64,000 nucleotides of DNA, from contig NZ_WUTW01000002.1 of the NCBI RefSeq assembly GCF_009831215.1, positions 806,001-870,000 of the forward strand, in the 5' to 3' direction. The DNA comes from Actinomadura rayongensis. GTDB taxonomy: Bacteria; Actinomycetota; Actinomycetes; Streptosporangiales; Streptosporangiaceae. The notes below the pieces were generated by a model. The model saw only the letters and a list, made by a program, of their open reading frames with translations. It was not told where the DNA came from and did not search any database. Made by a program: the position numbers and the translations under genes. This document shows positions 8,455-17,243 of this stretch, one piece after another. Numbering within the stretch: position 1 is the stretch's first letter; each line of letters opens with the position of its first letter.

Positions 8455-9197
8455 ACGGCCCTGCGGGCTGTTTCGGCGATGAGGTCGTCGGCTTCTTCGG
8501 TGTTCTCGGTCAGTGCGGCGACGACGATGGGCGTGTTGGTGAAGATGACGCCGACGTCGTGGCGGATGCCGTCCAGCTCGCCGGTCTTGTGGGCGATGCG
8601 GACGTTGTCGGGGAGGTCGCGCGGCAGGCGGTCGCGGACCTGCTGACGGGCGAGGACGTCCAGCGCGAACGCCGTCGCCGCCGGGCCGAGCAGGGTTCCG
8701 CGCACGAGGCCGTCCAGCAGCGTCGCCATGTCGGCGGGGGACGTGCGGTTCTCCTCGCCGCGCTCGCGGGCCTCGGCGTCCATCATCCGGCGGGCGAGGA
8801 CGGTGGCGTGGAGGCCATGGCGTGCGCACCAGTCGGCCACCGTGTGCTGTCCGATCCGGTCGATGAGCAGGTTCGCGGCCGTGTTGTCGCTGATCACGAT
8901 CATGAGCGAGACCAGGTCGCGGACGCTGAGGTCGGCGACGTCCGCCAGGTCGCGGAGGATCCCGGCGCCGCCGACGCGGTCGCGGACGGGGAGCCGGTCG
9001 TCCAGCGACCACCGTCCGGCCTCGACGCCGTCGAGCAGCGCCAGCAGGACCGGCAGCTTGATGAGGGACGCGGCGGTGAACGTCCGGTCGGCGTTGACGC
9101 TCGCCCGTTCGCCGCTCGCGCCCTGGACGACGACGCCGAGCACGCCGCCGCGCGCCTCCGCGCGGCGCGCCAGCTCGTCCAGCGCCTTCTGCCGCAC
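8424..9197 (-). CDS. Class A beta-lactamase-like serine hydrolase
   Basis: A 257-residue protein carrying all three class A landmarks: SLIK at residues 44-47 (S70xxK73 equivalent), SDN at 103-105 and KTG at 204-206. An ARERGEEN segment sits where the omega-loop Glu would be, but the ExxLN consensus is not exact, so beta-lactam hydrolysis is not assured. No signal peptide is visible from this GTG start, which lies two bases after the stop of the enoyl-CoA hydratase gene; the enzyme may therefore be cytoplasmic, and the family includes non-lactamase esterases. It is transcribed with the hydratase. Confidence 0.8.
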   Translation of the reverse strand: MRQKALDELARRAEARGGVLGVVVQGASGERASVNADRTFTAASLIKLPVLLALLDGVEAGRWSLDDRLPVRDRVGGAGILRDLADVADLSVRDLVSLMIVISDNTAANLLIDRIGQHTVADWCARHGLHATVLARRMMDAEARERGEENRTSPADMATLLDGLVRGTLLGPAATAFALDVLARQQVRDRLPRDLPDNVRIAHKTGELDGIRHDVGVIFTNTPIVVAALTENTEEADDLIAETARRAVQSQPLFRSL

Positions 9198-9199
9198 GG

Positions 9200-9955
9200 C
9201 TACAGCGCCCAGGACGGCGGGCGCTTCTCGAAGAACGACAGGCGGCCCTCCGCCGCCTCGGGGCTCGCGAAGAACTCCATCGAGAGGCGTTCGGCGAGGG
9301 CGAACGCGTCGGCGCGGTCGAGGGCGGCGAGTTCGTCCACGAGCTTCTTCGTGCGGGCGACGGCCTTCGGTTCGGCCTTGCGCAGGCCGTCGGCCATGCC
9401 CTCGACCAGGTCGTCCAGCTCGGCGCGGGGCGCGGCGGCGGTGAGCAGGCCGGACGCGACGGCGTCTGCGGCGGAGAACGTCTCGCCGGTCAGGAAGTAG
9501 CGGGACAGGGCGCGGGGCGTCATGCGCAGGCGGCACGCCACGGCGATCATCGCGGGGGCGACGCCGATCCGGACCTCGGTGAACGCGAACGTCACGTCGT
9601 CGGGCGCGACGGCGATGTCGCACGCCGCGACCAGGCCGAGGCCGCCCGCGCGGGCGGGGCCGTTGAGCCGCGCGATGACCGGTTTGGGGTGGTCGAGCAG
9701 GGTGCCGAGCAGTTCCGGGATGCCCGGTCCGGTGGGCGGCGCGCCGGACGCGGCCTCTTTCAGGTCCGCGCCCGCGCAGAACGCCGGGCCCTCGCCGGTG
9801 AGGACGATGCCGCGCACGTCCGCGTCGTCTGCGGCGCGCGCGAGGGCTTCGGCGAGGCCGGTGCGCAGCGCGGCGGACAGGGCGTTGCGGTTGCGCGGGG
9901 AGTCCAGCGTGATCGTCGCGATCCCGCGCTCCACCTCGTATCGGACGACGGTCAC
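9200..9955 (-). CDS. Enoyl-CoA hydratase/isomerase family protein
   Basis: A 251-residue crotonase-fold enzyme. Visible blocks are ITLDSPRNRNALS (CoA binding), the oxyanion-hole loops FCAGADLKE (residues 59-67) and NGPARAGGLGL (about 98-108), and AFTEVRIGVAPA. It would hydrate or isomerise an enoyl-CoA. Two consecutive GTG codons are possible starts; the second is chosen because AAAGGAG then lies at a normal six-base spacing. The downstream gene, a class A beta-lactamase-like hydrolase, begins two bases after its stop, an unusual operon pair. A MaoC-like gene is divergent. Confidence 0.9.
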   Translation of the reverse strand: MTVVRYEVERGIATITLDSPRNRNALSAALRTGLAEALARAADDADVRGIVLTGEGPAFCAGADLKEAASGAPPTGPGIPELLGTLLDHPKPVIARLNGPARAGGLGLVAACDIAVAPDDVTFAFTEVRIGVAPAMIAVACRLRMTPRALSRYFLTGETFSAADAVASGLLTAAAPRAELDDLVEGMADGLRKAEPKAVARTKKLVDELAALDRADAFALAERLSMEFFASPEAAEGRLSFFEKRPPSWAL

Positions 9956-10096
9956 CACGGTCTCCTTTCGCCGCCCGCGGCGCAGGCCACGGGCTGTCCC
10001 GTTATAGCGCGCCCGGTTGTTCGCCGTCCCGAGCGCCCCGGGCCGAACGCAGGACGATTGGCTTGGCCGGCACGACCGCACCGTCAGGAGGACCCG

Positions 10097-10561
10097 ATGC
10101 CCTACACGCCCGCCGACGTCCTGGCCGCCGCGCCGGGGACGACGCTGTTCACGTCCGACTGGATCCGCGTGGGGCCGGACGACGAGGCCGCGTTCTGCGC
10201 GGCCACGTTCTTGCGCGAGGAGTATCTGGGTCGCCGCCCGTCGCCCGTGGGCGCGGCGGGCGAGCGGGCGGTGTCGGGCTTCCTGCTGCTGTCGATGCTC
10301 GCGGTTTTCCACAAGCGCGAGCTGCGGATGACGTCGGGTCACGCGCTGAACTACGGTCTCGATCGGGTCCGGTTCTTCCGCTCGGTGCCGACGGGCGCGC
10401 GCGTGCGGCTCCGCGCCGAGCTGGCCGCCGCCGAGCAGAAGACGCCCGACCGGATCCGCCTGACGACCCACAACACCCTGGAGGTGGACGATGCCGAATC
10501 CGACGCCCCGTCCCCCGCCATGACCGCGGACTGGCTCCTGCTCCTCGTCCTGGCGCCCTGA
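10097..10561 (+). CDS. MaoC-like hotdog-fold protein
   Basis: A 154-residue single hotdog domain. The signature HALNYGLDRVRFFRSVPTGARVRLRAEL matches MaoC/(R)-specific enoyl-CoA hydratases and thioesterase-like relatives. The usual catalytic Asp-His dyad cannot be confidently located. The ATG is set by AGGAGGA eight bases upstream. Divergence from an enoyl-CoA hydratase suggests acyl-CoA metabolism. It ends just before a 15-bp tandem repeat array. Confidence 0.8.
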   Translation: MPYTPADVLAAAPGTTLFTSDWIRVGPDDEAAFCAATFLREEYLGRRPSPVGAAGERAVSGFLLLSMLAVFHKRELRMTSGHALNYGLDRVRFFRSVPTGARVRLRAELAAAEQKTPDRIRLTTHNTLEVDDAESDAPSPAMTADWLLLLVLAP

Positions 10562-10562
10562 C

Positions 10563-10660
10563 ACGACAGCGCGCCGCCCGACAGCGCCCCACCCGACAGC
10601 GCCCCGCCCGACAGCGCCCCGCCCGACAGCGCCCCGCCCGACAGCGCCCCGCCCGACAGC
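10563..10660. repeat. 15-bp tandem repeats between maoC-like gene and catalase
   Basis: Seven copies of a CCCGACAGCGCCCCG-type unit at exact 15-bp spacing (GACAGC begins at 10565, 10580, 10595, 10610, 10625, 10640 and 10655). The first two copies are slightly diverged. The array fills the space between two convergent genes and runs into a perfect hairpin. No spacers differ, so this is a minisatellite and not a CRISPR array. Confidence 0.9.
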
Positions 10661-10684
10661 GCCGCCGCGCGGTCGCGCGGCGGC
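10661..10684. terminator. Perfect GC hairpin, probable bidirectional terminator
   Basis: Ten-base arms GCCGCCGCGC and GCGCGGCGGC surround a GGTC loop. It lies between the convergent maoC-like and catalase genes. There is no U-tract, as is usual in actinomycetes. Confidence 0.6.
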
Positions 10685-10741
10685 ACGGTCGCGCGGCGGT
10701 GCGGTGGGTCAGGCCGGTGTCGCGTGGGGTTCGGTGGCGGG

Positions 10742-12808
10742 TCAGGCGGGGATGTGCTTGACCTCGCGATCCCAGAAGCGGTGGGTGCGGATCGCGTCGA
10801 GGAACTTGGTCGGGAAAGCCGTGTCGCCGCCCTGGTCGATGATGACGCCGGGCGCGGACGGGTCGATGCCCGCGCGGTCCAGGAGCGGCGCGGCGTCGGC
10901 GTGGACGGCGATCGGCTTGGCGTGCTTGAACGCCTCGGTCAGGAAGAAGACCGCCAGGCCGTCCGCGGCCAGGTTCGTCACGGCCGTGGGGCCGCCGGGG
11001 ACGAGGATCGCGTCGTACAGGACCGACGACATCGTCGGGAGCGCGCGCGTCACCTCGATGCGGCCTCCGTCGGCGGCCTGCACCACGCCGTCGTGCGCCG
11101 CGAGCAGTTCGACCACCGCGCCCGCGTCCACGAGCGCTTCGCCGGTCGTGGCGATCAGGCCGGAGTCGCTGCCGTCCGCGATCAGCACCGCGACCTTGCG
11201 GCCGGGCACCGGGTCGCCGACCAGGTTGGTCTGGCTGAGCGCGGGCGACCGGCGGCCGTGGTTCGGTCCGGCGGGCGACGGCACCGGGACGCCGACGCCC
11301 TCGGCGACCTGCCGGGCGAGGTCGTGGTCGACGTGGTTGAGGTGCCCGACGACGCCCGCGCGGATCGCGACGTCCTCGACCTTGCCCAGCTCGAACCGGA
11401 ACGCCGCCACGATGTGCTCGCGCTCCCAGTCGGCCATGCTGTTCCAGAACAGCGTCGCCTGCGAGTAGTGGTCGGCGAACGTCTCGGCGCGCTTGCGGAT
11501 CAGCTCGCCGTCGACGTGCTCGGGGTAGTGGCGGAACGCGGCGCCGCCGGCGAGCGCCGGGCAGCCGCCGGAGATCGAGTTCTTGTGGTACGCGGCGCGG
11601 CCCGTCGGGATCTCCGTCTGGTGGTAGCCGTCGCGGTGGTGGTTGCGGACGTCCGCGACGGGCTTGTTCACCGGGAGCTGCGGGAAGTTCGGCCCGCCGA
11701 GCCGGATGAGCTGCGTGTCCAGGTAGGAGAAGATGCGGGCCTGGAGCAGCGGGTCGTCGGTGAAGTCTATGCCGGGCACGACGTTGCTCAGGCAGAACGC
11801 GACCTGCTCGGTCTCGGCGAAGAAGTTGTCCGGGTTGCGGTTCAGCACGAGCCGTCCGACCGGGCGCGCCGGGACCTCCTCCTCCGGGATGATCTTGGTG
11901 GGGTCGAGCAGGTCGAAGTCGAACTTGTGCTCGTCGGCGGCCGGGACGAGCTGCACGCACAGCTCCCATTCCGGGTAGACGCCGCTCTCGATGCGCTCCC
12001 AGAGGTCGCGGCGGTTGAAGTCGGGGTCCTTGCCCGCGACCTTCTGCGTCTCGTCCCAGTCCATCGAGTGGACGCCCGCCTTCGGCTTCCAGTGGAACTT
12101 CACGAAGGTGGACTCGTCGCGCTCGTTGACGAGCCGGAACGTGTGGACGCCGAATCCCTGCATGGACGCGTAATTGCGCGGCAGCGCCCGGTCCGACATC
12201 ACCCACATCATCATGTGGATCGTCTCGGGCTGGAGCTGGACGAAGTCCCACAGCGTGTCGTGCGCCGACTGCGCCTGCGGGATCTCGTTGTGCGGCTCGG
12301 GCTTCACCGCGTGGACGAAGTCGGGGAACTTGATGCCGTCCTGGATGAAGAACACCGGCATGTTGTTGCCGACGAGGTCGTAGTTGCCCTGCTGGGTGTA
12401 GAACTTGACGGCGAATCCCCGCACGTCACGGACGGTGTCGGCCGACCCGCGCGAACCCGCGACCGTCGAGAACCGCACGAACACCGGCGTCTGGAGCGAC
12501 GAGTCCCGCAGGAATTCGGCGCGCGTGTACTCGGCGAGCGAGTCGTCGTACACCTGGAAATAGCCGTAGGCGCCGGAGCCCCGCGCATGGACGACGCGTT
12601 CCGGAATCCGCTCGTGGTCGAAATGCGTCAGCTTCTCGCGCAGGATGAAGTCCTGGAGAAGGCTCGGCCCGCGCTGCCCGACGGTGAGCGAGTTGTCGGT
12701 GTCGTCGACCGGGATGCCCTGGTCGGTGGTGAGCACGGAGTCCTGGGGGGAGACCCGGCTCTTTTCCAGCTGTTCGTCCTTGGCATCGCGGCGAGCGTCC
12801 GCCATCAT
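10742..12808 (-). CDS. katE: Large-subunit monofunctional catalase (HPII type)
   Basis: A 688-residue clade 2 catalase that breaks down hydrogen peroxide. The catalase core holds the distal His in [14 protein letters not shown] (about residue 74), the Asn in [14 protein letters not shown] (about 148) and the proximal haem Tyr in [15 protein letters not shown]. After the core, a flavodoxin-like/DJ-1-like domain follows (about residues 540-688: [13 protein letters not shown] ... [12 protein letters not shown]), which defines HPII-type enzymes. GGAAGGTGG precedes two tandem ATGs; the first is used. A histidine-rich membrane protein gene lies 77 bp upstream on the same strand. Confidence 0.96.
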   Translation of the reverse strand: MMADARRDAKDEQLEKSRVSPQDSVLTTDQGIPVDDTDNSLTVGQRGPSLLQDFILREKLTHFDHERIPERVVHARGSGAYGYFQVYDDSLAEYTRAEFLRDSSLQTPVFVRFSTVAGSRGSADTVRDVRGFAVKFYTQQGNYDLVGNNMPVFFIQDGIKFPDFVHAVKPEPHNEIPQAQSAHDTLWDFVQLQPETIHMMMWVMSDRALPRNYASMQGFGVHTFRLVNERDESTFVKFHWKPKAGVHSMDWDETQKVAGKDPDFNRRDLWERIESGVYPEWELCVQLVPAADEHKFDFDLLDPTKIIPEEEVPARPVGRLVLNRNPDNFFAETEQVAFCLSNVVPGIDFTDDPLLQARIFSYLDTQLIRLGGPNFPQLPVNKPVADVRNHHRDGYHQTEIPTGRAAYHKNSISGGCPALAGGAAFRHYPEHVDGELIRKRAETFADHYSQATLFWNSMADWEREHIVAAFRFELGKVEDVAIRAGVVGHLNHVDHDLARQVAEGVGVPVPSPAGPNHGRRSPALSQTNLVGDPVPGRKVAVLIADGSDSGLIATTGEALVDAGAVVELLAAHDGVVQAADGGRIEVTRALPTMSSVLYDAILVPGGPTAVTNLAADGLAVFFLTEAFKHAKPIAVHADAAPLLDRAGIDPSAPGVIIDQGGDTAFPTKFLDAIRTHRFWDREVKHIPA

Positions 12809-12885
12809 CGCCACCTTCCGTGATCGAGTTGTCGCGCTGCGAGTCGTGCCCGGGCCGCAGCCCGACATGCGGGCTTTACCGGGAA

Positions 12886-13590
12886 TTACCTGATCGCTTG
12901 ATCGTCCGGGACGGTGAGCGTCCGCGTCGGCGGCTCGGGCGCGGGCGGACGGCTCCGGAGCGTCCGCCGCGCGCGCAGGCACCGCACCATCTCCTCCGCG
13001 TACGGGAGTCCCCCGAACACGCCCATCGCGCCGAGCAGCAGCGCCCGCGACCGCCACGACAGCGGATCGGGCCGCTTGGCCCGCAGCCGCAGGTCCGCGC
13101 GGGTCACGTCGAGGCCGAACAGGGCGCGCGCCTGGTCCCAGTGCAGGACGGCGAGGAACCCCGTCGCCATCAGCGGCACCACCTCCAGCAGGCTGTGGCA
13201 GTGCTGCTCGAACGGCGTGACGCGCCGCCGCTCCTCGGCGTAGCTCACGTCCCACGCCGCCGTCGCCGCGTGCAGGCCGAGCGCGCCGCCGGACACCGCG
13301 AGGACGCCGGCGTTGACCTCGCAGAACAGGCCGAGCATGACCGGCACCCCGGCCTCCGCCATCATCAGCGAGTGGATCGCGGACTCGTGCGCGCCCGCGT
13401 TGTCCTCGATGTGCGTCCGGCGGTGGCACCACCAGTCGACGAGGCCGGCGCCGAGCCACAGCGGCATCACGCCGCCGACCAGCCAGCGGCGGGTCGCGGT
13501 CTCGACGCCGAGCGTCCGCCGGGCGTAGGCGGGCAGGGGCGCCGACGTCACGTTGCGCAGGGCGGTCTTCGCGGGCGAGGGCAGCTTCAT
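12886..13590 (-). CDS. Conserved membrane protein with His/Glu motifs, upstream of catalase
   Basis: A 234-residue membrane protein with perhaps five helices. Conserved-looking polar residues sit within or next to helices: WWCHRRTHIE, AHESAIHSLMMAEAG, LFCEVNAG, HAATAAWDVSYA and EQHCHSLLEVVP. The spaced His and Glu residues resemble a carboxylate/His metal site, so a membrane di-metal or haem protein is possible, but I do not know a characterised member. Its position on the catalase strand, 77 bp upstream, suggests co-expression in oxidative stress. The ATG has AAAGGTG upstream. Confidence 0.7.
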   Translation of the reverse strand: MKLPSPAKTALRNVTSAPLPAYARRTLGVETATRRWLVGGVMPLWLGAGLVDWWCHRRTHIEDNAGAHESAIHSLMMAEAGVPVMLGLFCEVNAGVLAVSGGALGLHAATAAWDVSYAEERRRVTPFEQHCHSLLEVVPLMATGFLAVLHWDQARALFGLDVTRADLRLRAKRPDPLSWRSRALLLGAMGVFGGLPYAEEMVRCLRARRTLRSRPPAPEPPTRTLTVPDDQAIR

Positions 13591-13660
13591 GCAGGCACCT
13601 TTCGGACGGGCAGCCTCCCGCTACCCGACACGCGCGGCCGTAACCACCGGCGCGGCGATC

Positions 13661-13691
13661 TTGACCTCAACCCCGCTTGAGGGTTCACGCT
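13661..13691 (+). promoter_or_regulatory. Promoter with a SoxR-box-like dyad in a 19-bp spacer
   Basis: TTGACC (13661-13666) and CACGCT (13686-13691) are separated by 19 bp. Positions 13665-13682 read CCTCAA-N6-TTGAGG, the same dyad and spacing as the SoxR box. MerR-family activators work on promoters with such over-long spacers. The start codon lies seven bases after the -10, so the transcript is probably leaderless. No merR/soxR gene is nearby. Confidence 0.65.
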
Positions 13692-13697
13692 GGACGC

Positions 13698-14099
13698 ATG
13701 ACCTTCACCGAACCCGAACTCGCCTACCTGCGCTCCCAGCGGCTCGGCCGGCTCGCCACCGTCGCCCCGGGCGGCGACCCGCAGAACAACCCGGTCGGCT
13801 TCCGGGTGGACCCCGAGACCGGCGCGATCGACATCCACGGCTTCCAGATGGGCGCGAGCCGCAAGTTCCGGAACGTGCTGCGGAATCCGCAGGTCGCGTT
13901 CGTCGTCGACGACATCGTGAGCCTCGATCCCTGGAAGGTCCGCGGCATCGAGATCCGGGGCACCGCCGAAACGCTCACCGACCAGCCGGTCGCGATGGCG
14001 CACATGAGCCCGGAGATCATCCGGATTCATCCGCGGCTGGTGTTCTCCTGGGGCGTGGACCCGTCCGCCGAGGGCATGACGCGCCGCGAGCTCTCCTGA
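13698..14099 (+). CDS. PPOX-class (F420-dependent) oxidoreductase
   Basis: A 133-residue split-barrel flavin/F420-binding domain (YLRSQRLGRLATVAPGGDPQNNPVGFRVD ... RKFRNVLRNPQVAFVVDD ... VRGIEIRGTAE). These actinobacterial proteins use F420H2 or FMN to reduce small molecules or quinones. Size and motifs agree with the family. The ATG is very close to the predicted -10, suggesting a leaderless mRNA. The SoxR-like dyad in its promoter points to redox control, which is inference. Confidence 0.88.
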   Translation: MTFTEPELAYLRSQRLGRLATVAPGGDPQNNPVGFRVDPETGAIDIHGFQMGASRKFRNVLRNPQVAFVVDDIVSLDPWKVRGIEIRGTAETLTDQPVAMAHMSPEIIRIHPRLVFSWGVDPSAEGMTRRELS

Positions 14100-14431
14100 C
14101 CGGAACGCCGTTCCGGGCGAGGATCCCGGCCTACCGCGACGCCCTGCCGACGCGGATCACGCCGCGCTGATCGCCCTACCACATTCCGTTGCCCTCATCG
14201 AATCCGAACGGTGCTCACCTTTCCGTCGTCGGAGCGCGAGCACCGTCGTCAGTTCGGCGGACATTGCGCGGGAACGCTAGCCCGGCGCGTCGTCCGGGCG
14301 GCTCCGGCGAGCCCGAACGATCCGCCTTATCACTCGGTGAGCGTCTTGACCCGAGGGCACCGTGTCGGATATCACCATCAGGTTACTTGCCGGTAATTTT
14401 GTACATCGGGGACGGGTCAGAGGAGGCGATC
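14100..14431. other. 332-bp leader/promoter region of the pucR-like gene
   Basis: No gene is seen. It contains TTGACC at 14346-14351, with a poor -10 about 17 bp on, and an inverted repeat TTACTTGCCGGTAA (14383-14396; arms TTAC/GTAA) that may be an operator. The Shine-Dalgarno AGAGGAGG lies at 14420-14427. Confidence 0.5.
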
Positions 14432-15628
14432 GTGAGCGAGCCGACCATTGACGTTCCCTGGGGGACGATCCCGCGAGAGTTGGTCGACCCCATCCTGCCG
14501 TACGTGGACGACGCGGCACGGGAGATGATGGAGTTCATCCAGCAGCGCATTCCCGAGTACGCGCGGCCCATCGACAGCAACTACGGCCGGAAGATGTGGA
14601 ACGCGATCCGGCGGGCCGTCTCGGACTTCCTGATGGTCGTGTCGCGTCCGGACGCGTCCTGGGCGCCGCTGCACGCCATCTACGCCGACATCGGCGCCTA
14701 CGAGGCCCGCAAGGGACGCAGCCTGGAGAGCCTGCAGACCGCGATGCGGCTGTGCGGGCAGGTCGCCGCGCGCCGGTTCGCCAAGGACACGACGCGGTTC
14801 GGCTGGCCGCCGGAAATGCTCGGCCAGCTCACCGAGTCCCTGTTCGCCTACCTCGACGCGATCTCCGAGTCGGCCGCGATGGGCTACGCCGCCGCCCGCG
14901 ACCGTCCCGAGACGCAACGCGCGCAACTGCGCGCCCGCCTGCACGCCATGCTCACCGGCGAGGGCCTGGTGGACCGCGTCGCGGTCACGCAGCTCGCCCG
15001 CTCCGCCGGCTGGACGCCGCCGAGCACGATCGCGGTCATGGCCGTCCGTCCGCCGACGAACGGGACGCCGCCGCCGGTGCTGCCGCCGCAGGTCCTCGCC
15101 GACTGGAGCGGCCCGGCGCCGTCCCTGATCGTCCCCGACCCGGACGGCCCCGCCGGCGCCCGCCTGCGCTCCGGCCTGAACGGCCTGGCCGCCGCGATGG
15201 GCCCCACCGTCGACCTCTCCCGCGGCGCCGTCTCCCTGCGCTGGGCCCGCCGGGCGCTCGACCTCGCCGAGGAAGGACGGATCACCCCGCGCGACGGCGT
15301 CGTCCACTGCCTGGACCACCTGCCGACCCTCGTCGCGTCCGCCGCCCTAGACCTGCTGGAGGCCGCGCTCCCCCAGCGCCTGGGGCCGCTGATGGACCTG
15401 AGCCCGAGCCGCCGCGAACGCGTCGTCGCCACCCTCCTCGCCTACATGGAGACCGGCCGCAACGCCGCCGCAGCCGCCCAGCGCCTCCAGGTCCACAAGC
15501 AGACCGTCCGCTACCGCCTGGCGAACATGGAGGACGTCCTCTCCGAGGGCCTGGGCGACCCGGACCGCTACCTGGAACTGATGCTGCTCCTGCACACCTG
15601 GCGCCACCTGGCCTCCGAGACCCCCTGA
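14432..15628 (+). CDS. PucR/CdaR family transcriptional regulator
   Basis: A 398-residue cytoplasmic regulator. The N-terminal half is a helical sensor-like domain (IPRELVDPILPYVDDAAREMMEF ... YEARKGRSLESLQTAMRLCGQVAARRF), the middle is GGDEF-like and degenerate, and the C-terminus is the PucR helix-turn-helix (LAYMETGRNAAAAAQRLQVHKQTVRYRLANMEDVL, about residues 330-365). GTG is chosen over an upstream frame start because AGAGGAGG lies five bases before it. Members regulate purine, sugar-diacid or secondary pathways; the target here is unknown. It may autoregulate through the TTAC-N6-GTAA dyad. Confidence 0.88.
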   Translation: MSEPTIDVPWGTIPRELVDPILPYVDDAAREMMEFIQQRIPEYARPIDSNYGRKMWNAIRRAVSDFLMVVSRPDASWAPLHAIYADIGAYEARKGRSLESLQTAMRLCGQVAARRFAKDTTRFGWPPEMLGQLTESLFAYLDAISESAAMGYAAARDRPETQRAQLRARLHAMLTGEGLVDRVAVTQLARSAGWTPPSTIAVMAVRPPTNGTPPPVLPPQVLADWSGPAPSLIVPDPDGPAGARLRSGLNGLAAAMGPTVDLSRGAVSLRWARRALDLAEEGRITPRDGVVHCLDHLPTLVASAALDLLEAALPQRLGPLMDLSPSRRERVVATLLAYMETGRNAAAAAQRLQVHKQTVRYRLANMEDVLSEGLGDPDRYLELMLLLHTWRHLASETP

Positions 15629-15839
15629 CGAGCCCCCGCCCGGGAAATGTCGCACCCGGACGGCAGGGTGGGCGGCGTGGCGCCGCGCGCATGGCCATGA
15701 CTGGTCTTGGATGAAACGGTGGTGCGTCCGTTACCAGCGGGCAATCATGGATAAACTCCCTGTCCGGCCGCCATACGGACGCCGGACGAATGCGTCGCGT
15801 CCGTGGCAGGCGGCGCCCGGCGTGCGGACGCCGGCCGCG

Positions 15840-17096
15840 ATGAGGGGAAACAGAAGAACGGTGCGACGGGGAACCGCGTTGATCGCGCTGACCATCCTGG
15901 CGCTCGCGACGGGATGCTCGGCCAAGGACGGCGGTGGCGGCGGCGAGACCACCTCCGGGGGCCAGGACGGCGCGCCGAAGGTGACGATCGCCCCGGCGGA
16001 CGCGTCCGGCGAGGCCCCACCGGACCAGGGCGTCACCGTGACGGCCGACGGCGGCACGCTCAGCCAGGTGTCGGTGCAGGTCAAGGGCGTCGAGGTCCCC
16101 GGCAAGCTCGCGGCCGACCGCAAGAGCTGGCACACGACGTGGACGCTCCGTCCCGGCACCCGCTACGAGGTGACGGCCAAGGCGGACGGCAAGAAGACCT
16201 CCACCACCGCGACCAGCCGCTTCACGACGAGTGAGGCGACGGCCCTGACGACGATCACGAACATGATCCCGCAGCGCGGCGAGACCGTCGGCACCGGCAT
16301 GCCGATCCTCGTCCAGTTCAACAAGGAGGTCCCGGCGCGGGCGCGGACGGCCGTCGAGCGCGCGCTGGAGGTCACGTCCGACAAGCCGACCGAGGGCGGC
16401 TGGCGGTGGCTGAGCGCGGGCGAGTCGTTCAACGGGCTGCCGTCGGTGGTGTTCCGGCCGCGTCGGCCGTGGGAGCCGCACCAGAAGGTGACGGTCACCG
16501 CGCACTACGCGGGGCTGCGCATCGGCGACGCGGTGTTCGGCGACAAGGACGTCACGCACACGTTCCGCATCGGCGACTCCCACGTCATCAAGGTCAGCGC
16601 GACGACGCACAAGCTCACCGTCCGCAAGAACGGCAAGCTGGTGCGGAGCTGGGGCGTCAGCCTCGGCGCGGGCGGCGACGTCCAGGGCGACGGCGTCGAC
16701 CACCTGCTCACGACGAGCGGCGTCCACCTGACGATGAACAAGAGCCGCCTGGAGCGGATGCGCCCGCCGGGGAAGAAGAAGGGCGACCCGGGCTGGTACG
16801 ACGAGAAGGTGCCCTGGGCGTACCGGATCTCCAACAGCGGCGAGTACATCCACCAGAACATGGACGACCCGTCCTGCCTGGGCAACCGCAACTGCAGCCA
16901 CGGGTGCGTGCGCTCCCCGGCCGAGGACGCGCAGTGGTTCTTCCACTGGGCCTACCCGGGCGACCTCGTCACGATCACCGGCACCAAGCGCAAGCTGGAC
17001 TGGACGAACGGCTGGGGCTACTGGCAGCTCCCGTTCGACCAGTGGGTGCAGGGCGGCAAGCTGAAGCAGCCGATCACGACCGGTCCGCGGACGTAA
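15840..17096 (+). CDS. L,D-transpeptidase lipoprotein (LdtMt2-like)
   Basis: A 418-residue exported enzyme that makes 3-3 peptidoglycan cross-links. A lipoprotein signal (TALIALTILALATGC) places the lipidated Cys at about residue 26. Two Ig-like domains follow, then the YkuD catalytic domain with the His in YIHQNMDD and the nucleophile Cys in SHGCVR (about residue 360). The C-terminal LDWTNGWGYWQLPFDQW extension is also typical of actinobacterial Ldt proteins. The start was set just before the basic n-region; a longer frame upstream lacks a signal. A GTG seven codons later is an alternative. Confidence 0.93.
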   Translation: MRGNRRTVRRGTALIALTILALATGCSAKDGGGGGETTSGGQDGAPKVTIAPADASGEAPPDQGVTVTADGGTLSQVSVQVKGVEVPGKLAADRKSWHTTWTLRPGTRYEVTAKADGKKTSTTATSRFTTSEATALTTITNMIPQRGETVGTGMPILVQFNKEVPARARTAVERALEVTSDKPTEGGWRWLSAGESFNGLPSVVFRPRRPWEPHQKVTVTAHYAGLRIGDAVFGDKDVTHTFRIGDSHVIKVSATTHKLTVRKNGKLVRSWGVSLGAGGDVQGDGVDHLLTTSGVHLTMNKSRLERMRPPGKKKGDPGWYDEKVPWAYRISNSGEYIHQNMDDPSCLGNRNCSHGCVRSPAEDAQWFFHWAYPGDLVTITGTKRKLDWTNGWGYWQLPFDQWVQGGKLKQPITTGPRT

Positions 17097-17120
17097 CCGG
17101 GGTCTTTTGCCGTACTGGGA

Positions 17121-17157
17121 CTCGCCTCTGGTGTTAGGTCAAAGCCACCGAGGCGAG
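17121..17157 (+). terminator. Strong stem-loop after the L,D-transpeptidase gene
   Basis: CTCGCCTC-T-GGTG (17121-17133) pairs with CACC-GAGGCGAG (17146-17157) around a 12-base loop, with one bulged T. It begins 25 bases after the stop codon and probably ends the transcript. Confidence 0.65.
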
Positions 17158-17172
17158 GACTCATCGTGAGAA

Positions 17173-17212
17173 CGCACACCAATCCCTCCCGTATCGGGTA
17201 AATCGGTGTGCG
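17173..17212 (+). promoter_or_regulatory. Nested hairpin in the leader of the mreB-like gene
   Basis: CGCACACC (17173-17180) pairs with GGTGTGCG (17205-17212). An inner CCC-GTAT-CGGG hairpin sits at 17188-17198. It ends 31 bases before the start codon, so it could be a leader structure or an operator. No riboswitch family is recognised. Confidence 0.4.
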
Positions 17213-17243
17213 CGCGATTCGGCACCGGCCCTCGGGAGCGACC

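Noticed and set aside
10563..10660. Array of short repeats as a CRISPR
   Set aside because: Units are contiguous 15-bp copies without unique spacers and no cas genes are present.
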